A stretch of 43,595 nucleotides of DNA, taken from the NCBI RefSeq assembly GCF_018403665.1, contig NZ_BOVJ01000088.1, positions 1 to 43,595 on the forward strand, in the 5' to 3' direction. The notes under the pieces were generated by a model. That model did not search any database, was not told where the DNA came from, and saw only the letters and a program-made list of their open reading frames with translations. Positions within the stretch are counted from its first letter, which is position 1. Each line of letters opens with the position of its first letter. The DNA is from Paenibacillus cisolokensis (GTDB lineage: Bacteria; Bacillota; Bacilli; Paenibacillales; Paenibacillaceae). This document shows positions 17,620 through 26,343 of this stretch, piece by piece. A program made the position numbers and the translations under genes.

Positions 17620-18018
17620 ATGAAAGTCCCATTGCTCAGTGACACAGGCCAACCGAGTATTATCGACATAAACGAAGTTCTTATTATCAAGACGACATCC
17701 AATGGTCCTGAGTTCCATACGAAAGAAGGAGTTTATTATTTCCCCTCGACTGCAAAAGAATTGATGGAGCTGTTTGCCGATTACGGCTTCGATAAACTGG
17801 ACCGCTGCAATCTGGTCAACATGAATTTGGCCCAAGCCTATGACGAAAAGCAGCGGAAGGTTTATTTTGAAAACCCGTGGGACAAGCATAGCCAATATGC
17901 CAGCGTCTCGGAAGCGAACCAGAAGAAGGTTCAGCACCTTATTCGCGAATCCGAAGACACGAAGGTTGCCTACAAAGGTCTTTCCTCCAGGTTCCGTATC
18001 GGAAAGAGCTCTACATAA
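17620..18018 (+). CDS. Stand-alone LytTR-domain transcription regulator
   Basis: This 132-aa protein consists almost entirely of a LytTR DNA-binding domain, the type that AgrA uses. The strands INEVLIIKTT and YYFPSTAKELMELF and the signature FDKLDRCNLVNMNLA match the usual F-x-R-x-H/N-R-S-x-x-V-N segment. There is no receiver domain, so it cannot be switched by phosphorylation of a receiver. The start ATG has GGAGGTG seven bases upstream and follows agrD by about 50 bp. A strong terminator at 18018-18041 ends the operon. It is the obvious output of the locus; its targets and how the peptide signal reaches it are unknown. Confidence 0.87.
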   Translation: MKVPLLSDTGQPSIIDINEVLIIKTTSNGPEFHTKEGVYYFPSTAKELMELFADYGFDKLDRCNLVNMNLAQAYDEKQRKVYFENPWDKHSQYASVSEANQKKVQHLIRESEDTKVAYKGLSSRFRIGKSST

Positions 18019-18041
18019 GCCGCCTGATGGCGGCTTTTTTT
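18018..18041 (+). terminator. Terminator of the agr-like operon
   Basis: AGCCGCC pairs with GGCGGCT around TGAT, followed by seven T. The stem starts at the last base of the LytTR gene. Confidence 0.85.
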
Positions 18042-18161
18042 CTGCAGGGACTTACTCGCCCGCGCTACCCCGGTCTCACAGCCCATTAATGTTCCTCCTG
18101 CCGGTCCGAATGCGAATACATTTTTTGGCCGATTTCACTCAAAAAGAGCTTTGTTTCCTTC

Positions 18162-18191
18162 TTGACAGTATTCGCCAACCTGATGCAGAAT
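18162..18191 (+). promoter_or_regulatory. Promoter of the MATE gene
   Basis: A perfect TTGACA (18162-18167) and CAGAAT (18186-18191) are 18 bp apart, 34 bp before the start codon. Confidence 0.45.
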
Positions 18192-18225
18192 AGGATTCAG
18201 TTCTTACGGAAACGGAGTCTATCGA

Positions 18226-19569
18226 ATGCTTGCGAATTGGAGAAAAATATTACTGCTTGCGATCCCGTCTTTCGTGTCGTTCGCTACGGCTACCGTAACG
18301 GGAACGATCAATCTCATTATGATCGGCGATCTCGGCTATCTCGTCATCGCCGTCGTCGGTGTCGTCAACATTATTATGTATAACGCTTTCGCGCTATTTT
18401 CGGGCATCGGCCATACGGTCAATTATTTGGTCGCCCAAAATTACGGTGCGGGCGATATGCGCAAAGGGATCGAACGAACTTATCTCGCGTTTTACCTTTG
18501 TTTCGCTTTTGCGTTTCTTTTGATCGTGTTCGGATTGACGCTTTCCGACGAGGTGCTGCGTCTGACAGGAGGTTCCGAGGAATTGGTCAGCACGGGCACT
18601 CTGTATTTGCAGCTGCGTTTCTACGCCATGTCGTTCGGCATTATCAATTTCGTATTTCACGGTTTCCTGCGGGGAATCGGTTCGACTACGCTTTCGATGA
18701 TCATTTCGCTTATCGGCAACGGGCTCATGATCTTTTTTACTTATGCGCTTACATTCGGCGCGTTCGGCTTTCCCGAGCTCGGCCTGATGGGCACCGGTCT
18801 GGCCGTTATGATCGGCGAAGCGGTGCAGACGTTGATCAGTGCATACGTCTTTTTCTTCGTCCTGAACAAACGTTTCCCGACAAGGATGCGCGCGAAGCCG
18901 GATTGGGCCGAGATGAAGCTGATAACCAAGGAAAGCGGAAAGCTCGGTCTGCAGGAATTTCAAATGAGTCTGACGATGTTCATCTTCACCGTCTTCGTCG
19001 CAAGACTCGGCAACCAGGCGCTCGCCGCGAACGAAATCGCGCTCAATGTCATGTCTTTCGGCTTTATGCCCGCTTTTGCCTTCGGGGCGACGGCAACGAT
19101 ACTGGTCGGCCAATACGTCGGCGAAGGACAGCCGCTTAAAGGGCGCCGTGCCGGTACGGACACGGCCATTTTGGGGACGATCTTTCTGCTCGTACTCGGG
19201 ACGGTGGAGATGATTTGGGCTGAGCCGATCGCCATGCTGTACGCCAAGGAGCGCGAAGTATACGAGCTGGCGGCGTATTTGATTCAACTGTCGGCCTATC
19301 TGCAAATTTTCGACGGATTTCTGAATTTCTATGCCGGGGGACTGCGCGGCATCGGCGATTCAACCTATTTGATGCGGTTCTCCTTTGTCGTCAGCTGGTT
19401 TTTATTCGTGCCGCTGGCCTACTTGCTCATTTTCGTGCTGGATATGGGCAGCGTCGGCGCGTGGCTTTCGCTATATACGTATCTGACCGTATTCGGCATC
19501 GGTCTGGCGATCCGCTTCTACCGGACCGATTGGCTGAACGTCCGGCTGAAGGAAGCATCCCATTCCTGA
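18226..19569 (+). CDS. MATE-family multidrug/metabolite exporter
   Basis: This 447-aa inner-membrane antiporter has about twelve membrane helices in two homologous halves. Each half shows a typical MATE segment: an N-terminal one with LNLIMIGDLG-like spacing and GIGHTVNYLVAQNYGAGD, and in the second half LGNQALAANEIALNVMSFGFMPAFAFGATATILVGQYVGEG (quoted in parts: QALAANEIA and ILVGQYVGEG). Members use sodium or proton gradients to export cationic drugs or metabolites. Length is usual. CGGAG precedes the ATG. It has its own promoter and is separate from the upstream agr-like operon by a terminator. Confidence 0.9.
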   Translation: MLANWRKILLLAIPSFVSFATATVTGTINLIMIGDLGYLVIAVVGVVNIIMYNAFALFSGIGHTVNYLVAQNYGAGDMRKGIERTYLAFYLCFAFAFLLIVFGLTLSDEVLRLTGGSEELVSTGTLYLQLRFYAMSFGIINFVFHGFLRGIGSTTLSMIISLIGNGLMIFFTYALTFGAFGFPELGLMGTGLAVMIGEAVQTLISAYVFFFVLNKRFPTRMRAKPDWAEMKLITKESGKLGLQEFQMSLTMFIFTVFVARLGNQALAANEIALNVMSFGFMPAFAFGATATILVGQYVGEGQPLKGRRAGTDTAILGTIFLLVLGTVEMIWAEPIAMLYAKEREVYELAAYLIQLSAYLQIFDGFLNFYAGGLRGIGDSTYLMRFSFVVSWFLFVPLAYLLIFVLDMGSVGAWLSLYTYLTVFGIGLAIRFYRTDWLNVRLKEASHS

Positions 19570-19659
19570 TGCCGCCGCAGCAACCGTCCCGTACCGCCGT
19601 ACGGGGAAGCACCGGTCCGTTTCGGGACTTCGGATTCATGTTTTAGGAATAATTTACTT

Positions 19660-19685
19660 TCAATTTCTCCGAATGAAGCCGATAT
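19660..19685 (+). promoter_or_regulatory. Sigma-D (motility) promoter of the globin-coupled receptor
   Basis: GCCGATAT (19678-19685) is identical to the sigma-D -10 consensus of Bacillus. TCAA (19660-19663), three of four bases of TAAA, lies 14 bp upstream (consensus spacing about 15). The start codon of the receptor is 35 bp downstream. Confidence 0.65.
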
Positions 19686-19719
19686 AGAAAATAGACAGAT
19701 ATGTGAAAGGACCGATGAC

Positions 19720-20733
19720 ATGATCAATGTTTCCGCACAACGCAAAGTCCAGATCGAGTATACCGGCATAACGGAAGAGGATTTGCGTCTTCTTGCCGCA
19801 AGCCGTCCGATATTCGAACAGCTTGCAGACGTCGTAGTGGACCGTCTGTACGCGCATATTCAGAAGCAGCCGTATTTGATGTCTATCATTGAACGCTTCA
19901 GTACGATCGAGCGATTGAAAGAGACGCAAAAAGAATACTGGTTGTCGATCACCTCGGGCGTCATTGACGACGCATTCATCGAAAACCGGATCCGCGTCGG
20001 CCTGATTCACTCCCGAATCGGGTTGACGACGGACTGGTACTTGGGTACATACATGATTTATCTGGATATTGCCACGCCGGCACTGGAGGCCGCTTCCCCC
20101 GACCGGTGGCGCTCGATCGTGCATGCGCTCAGCAAAATGTTCAATTTCGATTCGCAGCTGGTGCTGGAAGCTTATCTGCAGCAGGAGCAGCAGCAGCTGA
20201 AGGAGCTGGCCGATACGCGCAAACAGCTGCTCGGAACCATTACCCAAACGGTGCAGGAGTTGGCGGGGATGGTGGTCGAGCTTGACGAGGGCGCCCAGAC
20301 GATCGCGGAGACGGCTGTGTCGACATCGCAGGCGCAGGACAAGACGAATCAACTCTTGAGCGATCTGCGGGAAAATATCGAAGGCATTACCGAGATGGGC
20401 GAGCTGATCCGGGACATCTCCGACCAAACGCATCTGCTCGGCTTGAATGCCGCCATCGAAGCGGCGCGGGCCGGAGAGCAGGGGCGGGGCTTCGAGGTCG
20501 TGGCCAACGAAGTGCGCAAGCTGGCGGGATCGTCGCGGGAAGCGCTGGAGCGCATCGAATCGCGGCTTGCCGAGATTGAGGCGAAAATCGCGGAGGTTCG
20601 CAAGGAATCGGAGGCTACGACGGAAATGGCCGACAGGCAAGCGGCAAGGTCGCAGGAGCTGGCCGCCTATGTGCAAATGATCGAGAAAATAACGAAAGAA
20701 TTGCAGAAGTGGATTGACTTGACGTCCGACTAG
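19720..20733 (+). CDS. HemAT-like globin-coupled chemoreceptor, short form
   Basis: This 337-aa soluble receptor has a globin sensor domain (about 1-180) with proximal haem ligand His97 in [21 protein letters not shown] chemoreceptor signalling hairpin follows, whose tip reads [20 protein letters not shown] and then [14 protein letters not shown]. The tip contacts CheA and CheW and the globin binds oxygen, so it should mediate aerotaxis. It has no membrane helices. It is clearly shorter than Bacillus HemAT (about 430 aa) because the adaptation helices are short, resembling soluble receptors of the YfmS type. An apparent sigma-D promoter upstream fits co-regulation with motility genes. Confidence 0.9.
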   Translation: MINVSAQRKVQIEYTGITEEDLRLLAASRPIFEQLADVVVDRLYAHIQKQPYLMSIIERFSTIERLKETQKEYWLSITSGVIDDAFIENRIRVGLIHSRIGLTTDWYLGTYMIYLDIATPALEAASPDRWRSIVHALSKMFNFDSQLVLEAYLQQEQQQLKELADTRKQLLGTITQTVQELAGMVVELDEGAQTIAETAVSTSQAQDKTNQLLSDLRENIEGITEMGELIRDISDQTHLLGLNAAIEAARAGEQGRGFEVVANEVRKLAGSSREALERIESRLAEIEAKIAEVRKESEATTEMADRQAARSQELAAYVQMIEKITKELQKWIDLTSD

Positions 20734-20745
20734 GAATAATCAGAA

Positions 20746-20777
20746 AGGCCCGGCAACGCGTATGCGCTGCCGGGCCT
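20746..20777. terminator. Convergent terminator hairpin
   Basis: AGGCCCGGCA (20746-20755) pairs with TGCCGGGCCT (20768-20777). It lies between the chemoreceptor gene and the convergent small membrane gene, only 7 bp from the latter's stop. Confidence 0.7.
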
Positions 20778-20784
20778 GAATCCT

Positions 20785-21117
20785 TTACAATATCGGTTTG
20801 TTTTTCAGCCTGTATTCGCTGTCGAATTTTTGAAGCAGCTCGTTCGCTCGGTCTTTGTCCTTCGGGTGCACTTGCAGATGGATGATGCCGCCGGCGGACA
20901 TGCGGTTGCCGCTTGCGATTCCGGCTTGCGGTACTGCCGTATCGCTCGTTTTGAGACGGTTCCGGACGCCTTTGTCAACGAGATAGGCGCTGCGCGTTTG
21001 CAGTTCATCCGCATTGTCCGTTCTCGCGGTCCGAATCGTTCGCCACTTGCCGCCGGACAAGACGGCAGCCAGCACGATCAGAGCGGCGATACCGAGCGCG
21101 ATAAACAGAGTTTCCAT
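20785..21117 (-). CDS. Small single-pass membrane protein of unknown function
   Basis: The product is about 110 aa. A hydrophobic N-terminal helix (METLFIALGIAALIVLAAVL) anchors a soluble domain that ends with IIHLQVHPKDKDRANELLQK. That segment faintly recalls DUF2007-type small domains, but I do not claim membership. The ATG at 21117 has GAGGTG six bases upstream; a GTG at 21126 is an alternative. The gene follows spoVR in the same direction after 84 bp and may be the last gene of that cluster. No function can be assigned. Confidence 0.65.
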   Translation of the reverse strand: METLFIALGIAALIVLAAVLSGGKWRTIRTARTDNADELQTRSAYLVDKGVRNRLKTSDTAVPQAGIASGNRMSAGGIIHLQVHPKDKDRANELLQKFDSEYRLKNKPIL

Positions 21118-21201
21118 CCTCCTCACCTCGATTCCGGGGATGCCCCCTGTGGTACTTTTTACATACCCGGAATACGCAGGATTGAAACAGGAGCCCGGCC
21201 T

Positions 21202-22635
21202 TTACAAAAATTTTCGGCTCGACTTCTTGCCGTCCATGCTGAATACGATGCGTTTGTCTTCGACGACCGTCTCCAGATGGACCGTTTTGCCCCATAGCTG
21301 CACGATATAAGGAAGCGTCCGCTCCACATATTTCAAATCCAGCTCGACGCCTTCGTACAGATGCTTCAAGTACAGCTCGCCGTTCCGATTGAAATCGCCG
21401 TCCTGGACGACGATGCTCGGGAAGCCGCCGTTGACGCGTGAGAATACGAGCTGGTCGCGGATATTTTCCCATGTCTTGTCGGTAATTTTCCATTCCGGAC
21501 CTTTCTTCTCGAACACATACAGGTCGAGGTCTTTCACCAGATCCTTCGTCAAATAGTTGCGGATGAACGAAATGTCCGATTCGTATTCGCGCACTTCGAA
21601 AATTTTTCCCGTCCCCGTCCCGGCTCGCGGCCCAGCCGTTCCCGTTCCTCTTTCGTCGGATTATCCCATCGCCGCTCGATGTCCTCGAAAATTTTCAGCC
21701 CGAGATAATACGGATTCAGCGTATGGCGGGAAGGCTGAACAACGGCGGAATTCAGCTTGGCGAACTCGATCGTTTCCTCGCTTGTCAGGTCCAGCTCGCG
21801 GATGATGCGCTGGTGCCAGTAGGAAGCCCAGCCTTCGTTCATGATCTTCGTCTCGATTTGCGGCCAGAAATAAAGCATCTCGTCGCGCAGCATCGACATG
21901 ACATCGCGCTGCCAGTCCTCCAGTACGGTCGAATATTCCTCGATAAACCAGAGCATATCTTTTTCCGGCTTGGGCGGGAAAAGGTCGGTTTCCTTCTTCT
22001 CTTCCTCCCGGTCGCGTTCATCGTCGTCGAGCGACCACAGATCTTCGTATTCGCTCCGGAAGGCTGTCTGGACCGACCGCTTCTTCTCCTTCTTCAGCAG
22101 ACTGATATACCGTTGTTTGTCCAACTGGTACGGCTTGATGATGGTCGGATCGACATGCTCCTGAATCGCCAGCACAGCGTCGATGAATCGCTCCACCTTC
22201 TCCGCGCCGTGTTCGGTCTCGTATTGCTGAATGCGTTCGGCCGTTGCCGACATGCTTTCGACCATGAACCGGTTGGTCGCGGCGAAGCGGGCGTTGTTTT
22301 TGAAAAATCGCAATGCGCGAGCACATGGGCGACGATCAGTTTGTTCTGAATGAGCGAATTGCCTTCAAGCAGGAAGGCGTAGCACGGGTTGGAATTGATG
22401 ACGAGCTCATAAATTTTGCTCAGGCCGAAATCGTACTGCATTTTCATTTTATGGAACGTCTTGCCGAAGCTCCAGTGGCTGAAGCGCGTCGCATGCCGTA
22501 AGCGCCGAATGTATAAATAATGTCCGCGGGACATATTTCATAGCGCATCGGGTAAAAATCGAGTCCGAATCCTTGTGCGATTTCCGTAATTTCGTCGATT
22601 GCGCGCTCCAGTTCGCGGATCTCCTCCTGATTCAT
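21202..22635 (-). CDS. spoVR: SpoVR-family stage V sporulation protein, three frameshifts
   Basis: SpoVR is needed for proper spore cortex formation in Bacillus and is made in the mother cell. Its biochemical activity is not settled. Joined, the protein is about 478 aa. It begins [20 protein letters not shown], then has [30 protein letters not shown] and [20 protein letters not shown], all family hallmarks. Frame is lost at 22491 (a C missing in ATGCCGACG), at 22303-22307 and near 21603-21607. The restored junctions read [32 protein letters not shown] and [13 protein letters not shown]. It lies 82 bp behind the cyclase gene in the same direction. Confidence 0.93.
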
Positions 22636-22717
22636 CCGTCATCCCTCCGTACGGAAATTGTGTTTACCCCATTAGTATGAAAGACAGCGGCAGCCGATGC
22701 GGCGGCAGAGGCCCGTA

Positions 22718-24598
22718 TTACACATCCCCGTACTTGTTGCGGTACTTGGCGAGCGCCAGCAGCGGCCAGCTATACCTGTCGCTATGGTAACGGAGATACA
22801 GACTGCCGGGAAGGCCGCCGCCTGTCGGATACGATGCCCGCCAGTCGTTCTCGTGCAGCAGCCGGATCAGGCACTCGATGCCCGCATCGATCTCCGGAAT
22901 CGGCCGATCGTACGCCTCGATGAGCGCCTCCAGCGCCCATGCCGTTTGCGTCGGTGTCGATGCCCGCAGCGCGACGTGCCGGCCCGCTTCGTCGCTGGCG
23001 CACGATTCGCCCCAGCCGCCGTCGCCGCTGCGGACGTCCAGCAGCCAGCGAAGCGCCAGCCGCACCGCCTGATGATCGGCCGGCACGCCGGCCGCCAGCA
23101 GCGCTTGAATGACGGCGGCTGTGCCGTGGACGAAGCAGATGCCCCAGCGGCCTTTCCAGCTGCCGTCCGGCTTCTGCATGCCGAGCAGCCAATCGACGGC
23201 GCGCTGTACGGCTTCCCGGTTGCCGGTCAGGCCGGGCGTCCGGCACAGGAAGACGACGACGCGCGCCGTAAGATCGGGCTCGGAAGGATCGAGCACGATC
23301 GATTTGGAGCCTTCGAACGGAATCGCCGATGCGATCAGCGGATGATCGACGCCCCGCTCGAAGGCCGGCCAGCCGCCGTCGTCGTTCTGCATCGTAATCA
23401 GCCAGCGGAGTCCGTCTTGCCAACGGGCGCGCTGGGCCAGGTCCCGATTCGCCGAGGCTCGCACCGCTCGCAATGCGGCGGCCGTGTCGTCGGTGTCCGG
23501 GTAGAGCGTGTTGACGTCGGAGAAGCCGAAGCCCCCCGGCTTCACGCCGGGATTGCGCAGCTTCCAGTCGCCGTAGGACGACTGCTGCCGTTCCAGGATA
23601 TAGCCGGCTGCGCGTTCCAGCGCGGGGCGCGCTTCCGGCAGGCGGGCTTCCTGCAGCGCCCCGGCGAGCTGCGCCGTATCCCACAGCGTCGACGTGGCCA
23701 GCTGCAGATGGGCTTCGCCAGCCGGCTCGTCGTGCCAGACGACCGACTTGACGCCGGCCAGCGCCCGTTTCATCACTTCCGATTCCCGGTCGTAGCCCTG
23801 GGCTTCCAGGGCGAACATCATCAAGATGGTGGCCGTCGGGAAGGTAAGCAGCGTGCCGTCCGGTTCGATCCGCTCCAGAAGGAACGTCTCGGCTTTGCGC
23901 ATGGACGCGCCCTGCAGCGGGGAAGCGGGGAGCGGAAGATGACTGAGCAGCTTCATGAGCCGGGCGAGCCAGCCGCCGTCGTGCTCGAATTTGCGGCTGC
24001 CGCCGAGAAACAGAGAGGAAAGGTCGGGGAGATCGGACGAGCCGGCCGCATACTGCCGGGAAGCCATCATCATGATCGGTACGAGATGGACTCTGGCGTG
24101 TCCGGACAGATCGAACAGATTGGCCGGGAACCAGACAGGGGCGAGCAGAAACTCGATGGGAAGGCGAAGCGATCCGGGCCATTCCGCCTGTCCGGTTGCG
24201 GCCAGCAGCACCTGGGTCAGCATCGACCGTACCTGTCCGAGGCCGCCTTTGCCGATAATAAACGCTCTGGCGCGGGCGAGCCGCTCTTCCCGTTCATGGT
24301 GCAGCCCGGACAAGAGCAGCGCGTAGTAGCCTTCGACCGTCGCCTCCAAATTGCCGACCGGCTCGTCGGGATATCGTTTCCAGGAGCCGTCGGCTTCCTG
24401 GCGGGCGGCAATCCGGGCGGCCAGCGCCCGCATGAGCTGCGGTTCCTCCCACTTCTGGGCGCGCAGCAGCGCGATGAGGAAAGCGTCGCCCGATATGCCG
24501 CTATCCAGGCAGAATCGCCAAGAGCCGTCATCGGCCTGGAGAGCGATCAGCTCGCCGGCTAGCCGGCCGATCTCCTGCCGCATGTTCCGCAGCGTCAT
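22718..24598 (-). CDS. sqhC: Squalene-hopene/sporulenol-type triterpene cyclase
   Basis: This 626-aa cyclase is built of alpha/alpha barrels with many QW repeats (QADDGSW, QEADGSW, QNDDGGW, QKPDGSW, GDGGW). The catalytic acid motif DTDD is at residues 368-371. The family converts squalene to hopene, or in spore formers tetraprenyl-beta-curcumene to sporulenol. Its location between yhbH and spoVR favours the sporulation role, but sequence alone does not separate the two activities. A membrane-monotopic site is expected. The frame is intact over its whole length, unlike its neighbours. It begins 157 bp after yhbH and ends 82 bp before spoVR, all on the minus strand. Confidence 0.9.
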   Translation of the reverse strand: MTLRNMRQEIGRLAGELIALQADDGSWRFCLDSGISGDAFLIALLRAQKWEEPQLMRALAARIAARQEADGSWKRYPDEPVGNLEATVEGYYALLLSGLHHEREERLARARAFIIGKGGLGQVRSMLTQVLLAATGQAEWPGSLRLPIEFLLAPVWFPANLFDLSGHARVHLVPIMMMASRQYAAGSSDLPDLSSLFLGGSRKFEHDGGWLARLMKLLSHLPLPASPLQGASMRKAETFLLERIEPDGTLLTFPTATILMMFALEAQGYDRESEVMKRALAGVKSVVWHDEPAGEAHLQLATSTLWDTAQLAGALQEARLPEARPALERAAGYILERQQSSYGDWKLRNPGVKPGGFGFSDVNTLYPDTDDTAAALRAVRASANRDLAQRARWQDGLRWLITMQNDDGGWPAFERGVDHPLIASAIPFEGSKSIVLDPSEPDLTARVVVFLCRTPGLTGNREAVQRAVDWLLGMQKPDGSWKGRWGICFVHGTAAVIQALLAAGVPADHQAVRLALRWLLDVRSGDGGWGESCASDEAGRHVALRASTPTQTAWALEALIEAYDRPIPEIDAGIECLIRLLHENDWRASYPTGGGLPGSLYLRYHSDRYSWPLLALAKYRNKYGDV

Positions 24599-24754
24599 GC
24601 ATCTCCCGCCTTTCGCACACGTCGTTTTTAGGTTATATATATGCGGGCGGAACGCCGGTTAGATGATCTTTTCCACGCTTCCTGCGCGATCGCCAAAAGG
24701 GAACGGCCCCGGCTGCTGCGGCTGCCGGCTGTCGCTCGCGTTCGGGCGTTCGGT

Positions 24755-25919
24755 TCAAACCGCGCCTTCCGGCTGCTTCTTGAAAAATGTTTTCAACGCG
24801 GCGTACACTTCGTTTTTTCGCGAATGACATAATACAGGAACCGGGGCAGATTGATGTTTTTATACGCCGTCATCAGCGTGCTGTTGCGGTTGTACTGGTT
24901 TACTTCGCCATAGCCGAAAATGTTGGCCCGCGTCAGCATCTCCTTGATCAGCCGGACGCACCGTTCGTTGTCGCTGGTCAAATTGTCGCCGTCGGAAAAA
25001 TGGAACGGATAGATGTTGTAAAGCGACGGCGGATAGCGGCTGTCGATAATTTCGAGCGCTTTGACATAAGCGGAGGAGCAGATCGTGCCGCCGCTTTCGC
25101 CGCGCGTAAAAATTCTTCTTCGGACACTTCTTTGGCCTCGGTATGGTGTGCGATAAACACGATGTCGACTTTCTCATACTGCCGCCTTAAAAATCGGGTC
25201 ATCCAGAAGAAGAAGCTGCGCGCGCAATATTTTTCGAAAGACCCCATCGATCCCGAAGTGTCCATCATCGCCAGAATGACGGCGTTCGATTGCGGCTTTA
25301 CAATTTCCTCCCACGTTTTGTAGCGCAGATCGTCGGGCGATATGCCGTGGATGCCGGGCTGTCCGGCCGTTGCGTTGCGGCGCAAATTTTCAAGGATGGT
25401 CCGCTTTTTGTCAATGTTGGACATGATCCCTTTTTTGCGGATGTCGTTGAAGCGGATATCGGTAATTTCGATCTGATCTTTGTCTTTTTGCTGCAGATAG
25501 GGCAGCTCCAGCTCCTCGAACAGCATGGATTCGAGATCGGCCAGACTGATGTCCGCCTCCACGACGTCTTCGCCCGGCTGATCGCCCGCTCCTTCGCCGG
25601 CTCCGCCTTTGCGCGCCGACGGATCGACCCCCAGCACGTCTCCGACCTGGCTGTCCCCGTCGCCCTGTCCGACATGCTTGCTTTTATTGTAGTTATAAAT
25701 GAAGCGATACTCGTCCAGGCTGCGGATCGGTACTTTGATGATTTGCTTGCCGTCGGACAAAACAATGCTTTCTTCCGATATCAAATCCGGAAGGTTTTGC
25801 TTGATCGCTTCGCGCACTTTTTGCTGATGGCGCGCCTGATCCTGATACCCTTTGCGGTGCAGCGACCAATCCTCGCGAGAAACGATGAACGAATGCCGTC
25901 TTGCGGACTCAAACTCCAT
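24755..25919 (-). CDS. yhbH: YhbH sporulation protein (DUF444), two frameshifts
   Basis: This member of the DUF444/YhbH family is expressed under sigma-E in Bacillus and usually linked to prkA and spoVR. It has a von Willebrand A-like part with the metal site DTSGSMG. Frame is lost at 25108-25112 (five A on plus), where one more base gives [16 protein letters not shown], and again at 24813-24818, where one more gives [17 protein letters not shown] and moves the stop to 24755. The joined protein has about 388 aa, close to the usual length, and as printed would lose its last third. It begins with [20 protein letters not shown] behind GAGGAGGTG. Confidence 0.92.
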
Positions 25920-26229
25920 CTGTGATCCACCTCCTCGCCGTATACCTTGCCCTGAATTCGGAGAATGGCAGGCTTGTTAATCAATATATTCAAGTCACTT
26001 GCGGTTATGTGAGACAAAATCGCCCCGTAGCGGCCGTCTCGCAAAAAAAGTTTTGAGACTTTGGAAGGATAATAGAAAAAGGATGTCGAATGAAAGAATA
26101 ATACCGAGATATCCGATTATTATGCTTTGTTTTTAATGGTTCGCTTTTACGGCAAAGGCGCTTGGCAGCAGGGACGACGTTTCGGAGGCGATTTGATGAA
26201 AAAGGTACGTAAGATCGATTATTGAGCGA
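25920..26229. other. Intergenic region between yhbH and the nucleoside operon
   Basis: This region separates two divergent transcription units and holds no gene I can support. A GAGAC/GTCTC pair (26011-26040) brackets a GC-rich block next to a run of seven A. A 29-codon frame from 26136 has no family resemblance and was rejected. No purine-type riboswitch fold is apparent. Regulatory sites occupy the following bases to 26305. Confidence 0.5.
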
Positions 26230-26242
26230 AATGTTCGGGAAT
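26230..26242 (-). promoter_or_regulatory. PurR-box-like site 1
   Basis: On the minus strand it reads ATTCCCGAACATT, which matches 12 of 13 positions of the Bacillus PurBox AWWWCCGAACWWT. It lies about 35 bp upstream of the -35 box of the nucleoside operon. Confidence 0.5.
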
Positions 26243-26276
26243 TCGACAAAATGATAACTATTTCGACAAAGTCGTG

Positions 26277-26305
26277 TTGACTAATGTTCGGGTATTCGGT
26301 AGGAT
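26277..26305 (+). promoter_or_regulatory. Promoter of the nucleoside transport operon with PurR-box-like site 2
   Basis: TTGACT (26277-26282) and TAGGAT (26300-26305) are 17 bp apart, 39 bp before the lipoprotein gene. The spacer contains ATACCCGAACATT on the minus strand (26283-26295), again 12 of 13 positions of the PurBox. A repressor bound there would block the promoter. Confidence 0.55.
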
Positions 26306-26343
26306 GAAGTATAGGATAATAGACAAGGAGAGATTGGATTACA

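Noticed and set aside
16007-18225. Mobile element carrying the agr-like operon
   Set aside because: The locus is AT-rich, but no transposase, integrase, terminal inverted repeats or target duplication was seen at its edges.
22697-24562. 621-codon plus-strand frame opposite the cyclase gene
   Set aside because: It is the antisense shadow of a GC-rich gene with QW repeats and strong family identity; its own composition (Arg/Gln/Gly-rich) matches no protein family.
26136-26225. 29-codon frame upstream of the nucleoside operon
   Set aside because: It has no start signal of its own and no recognisable features; the GGAGGCG inside it precedes only a nine-codon frame.
26040-26343. Purine riboswitch before the nucleoside operon
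   Set aside because: The conserved loop sequences are absent, and the leader after the promoter is only about 35 nt.
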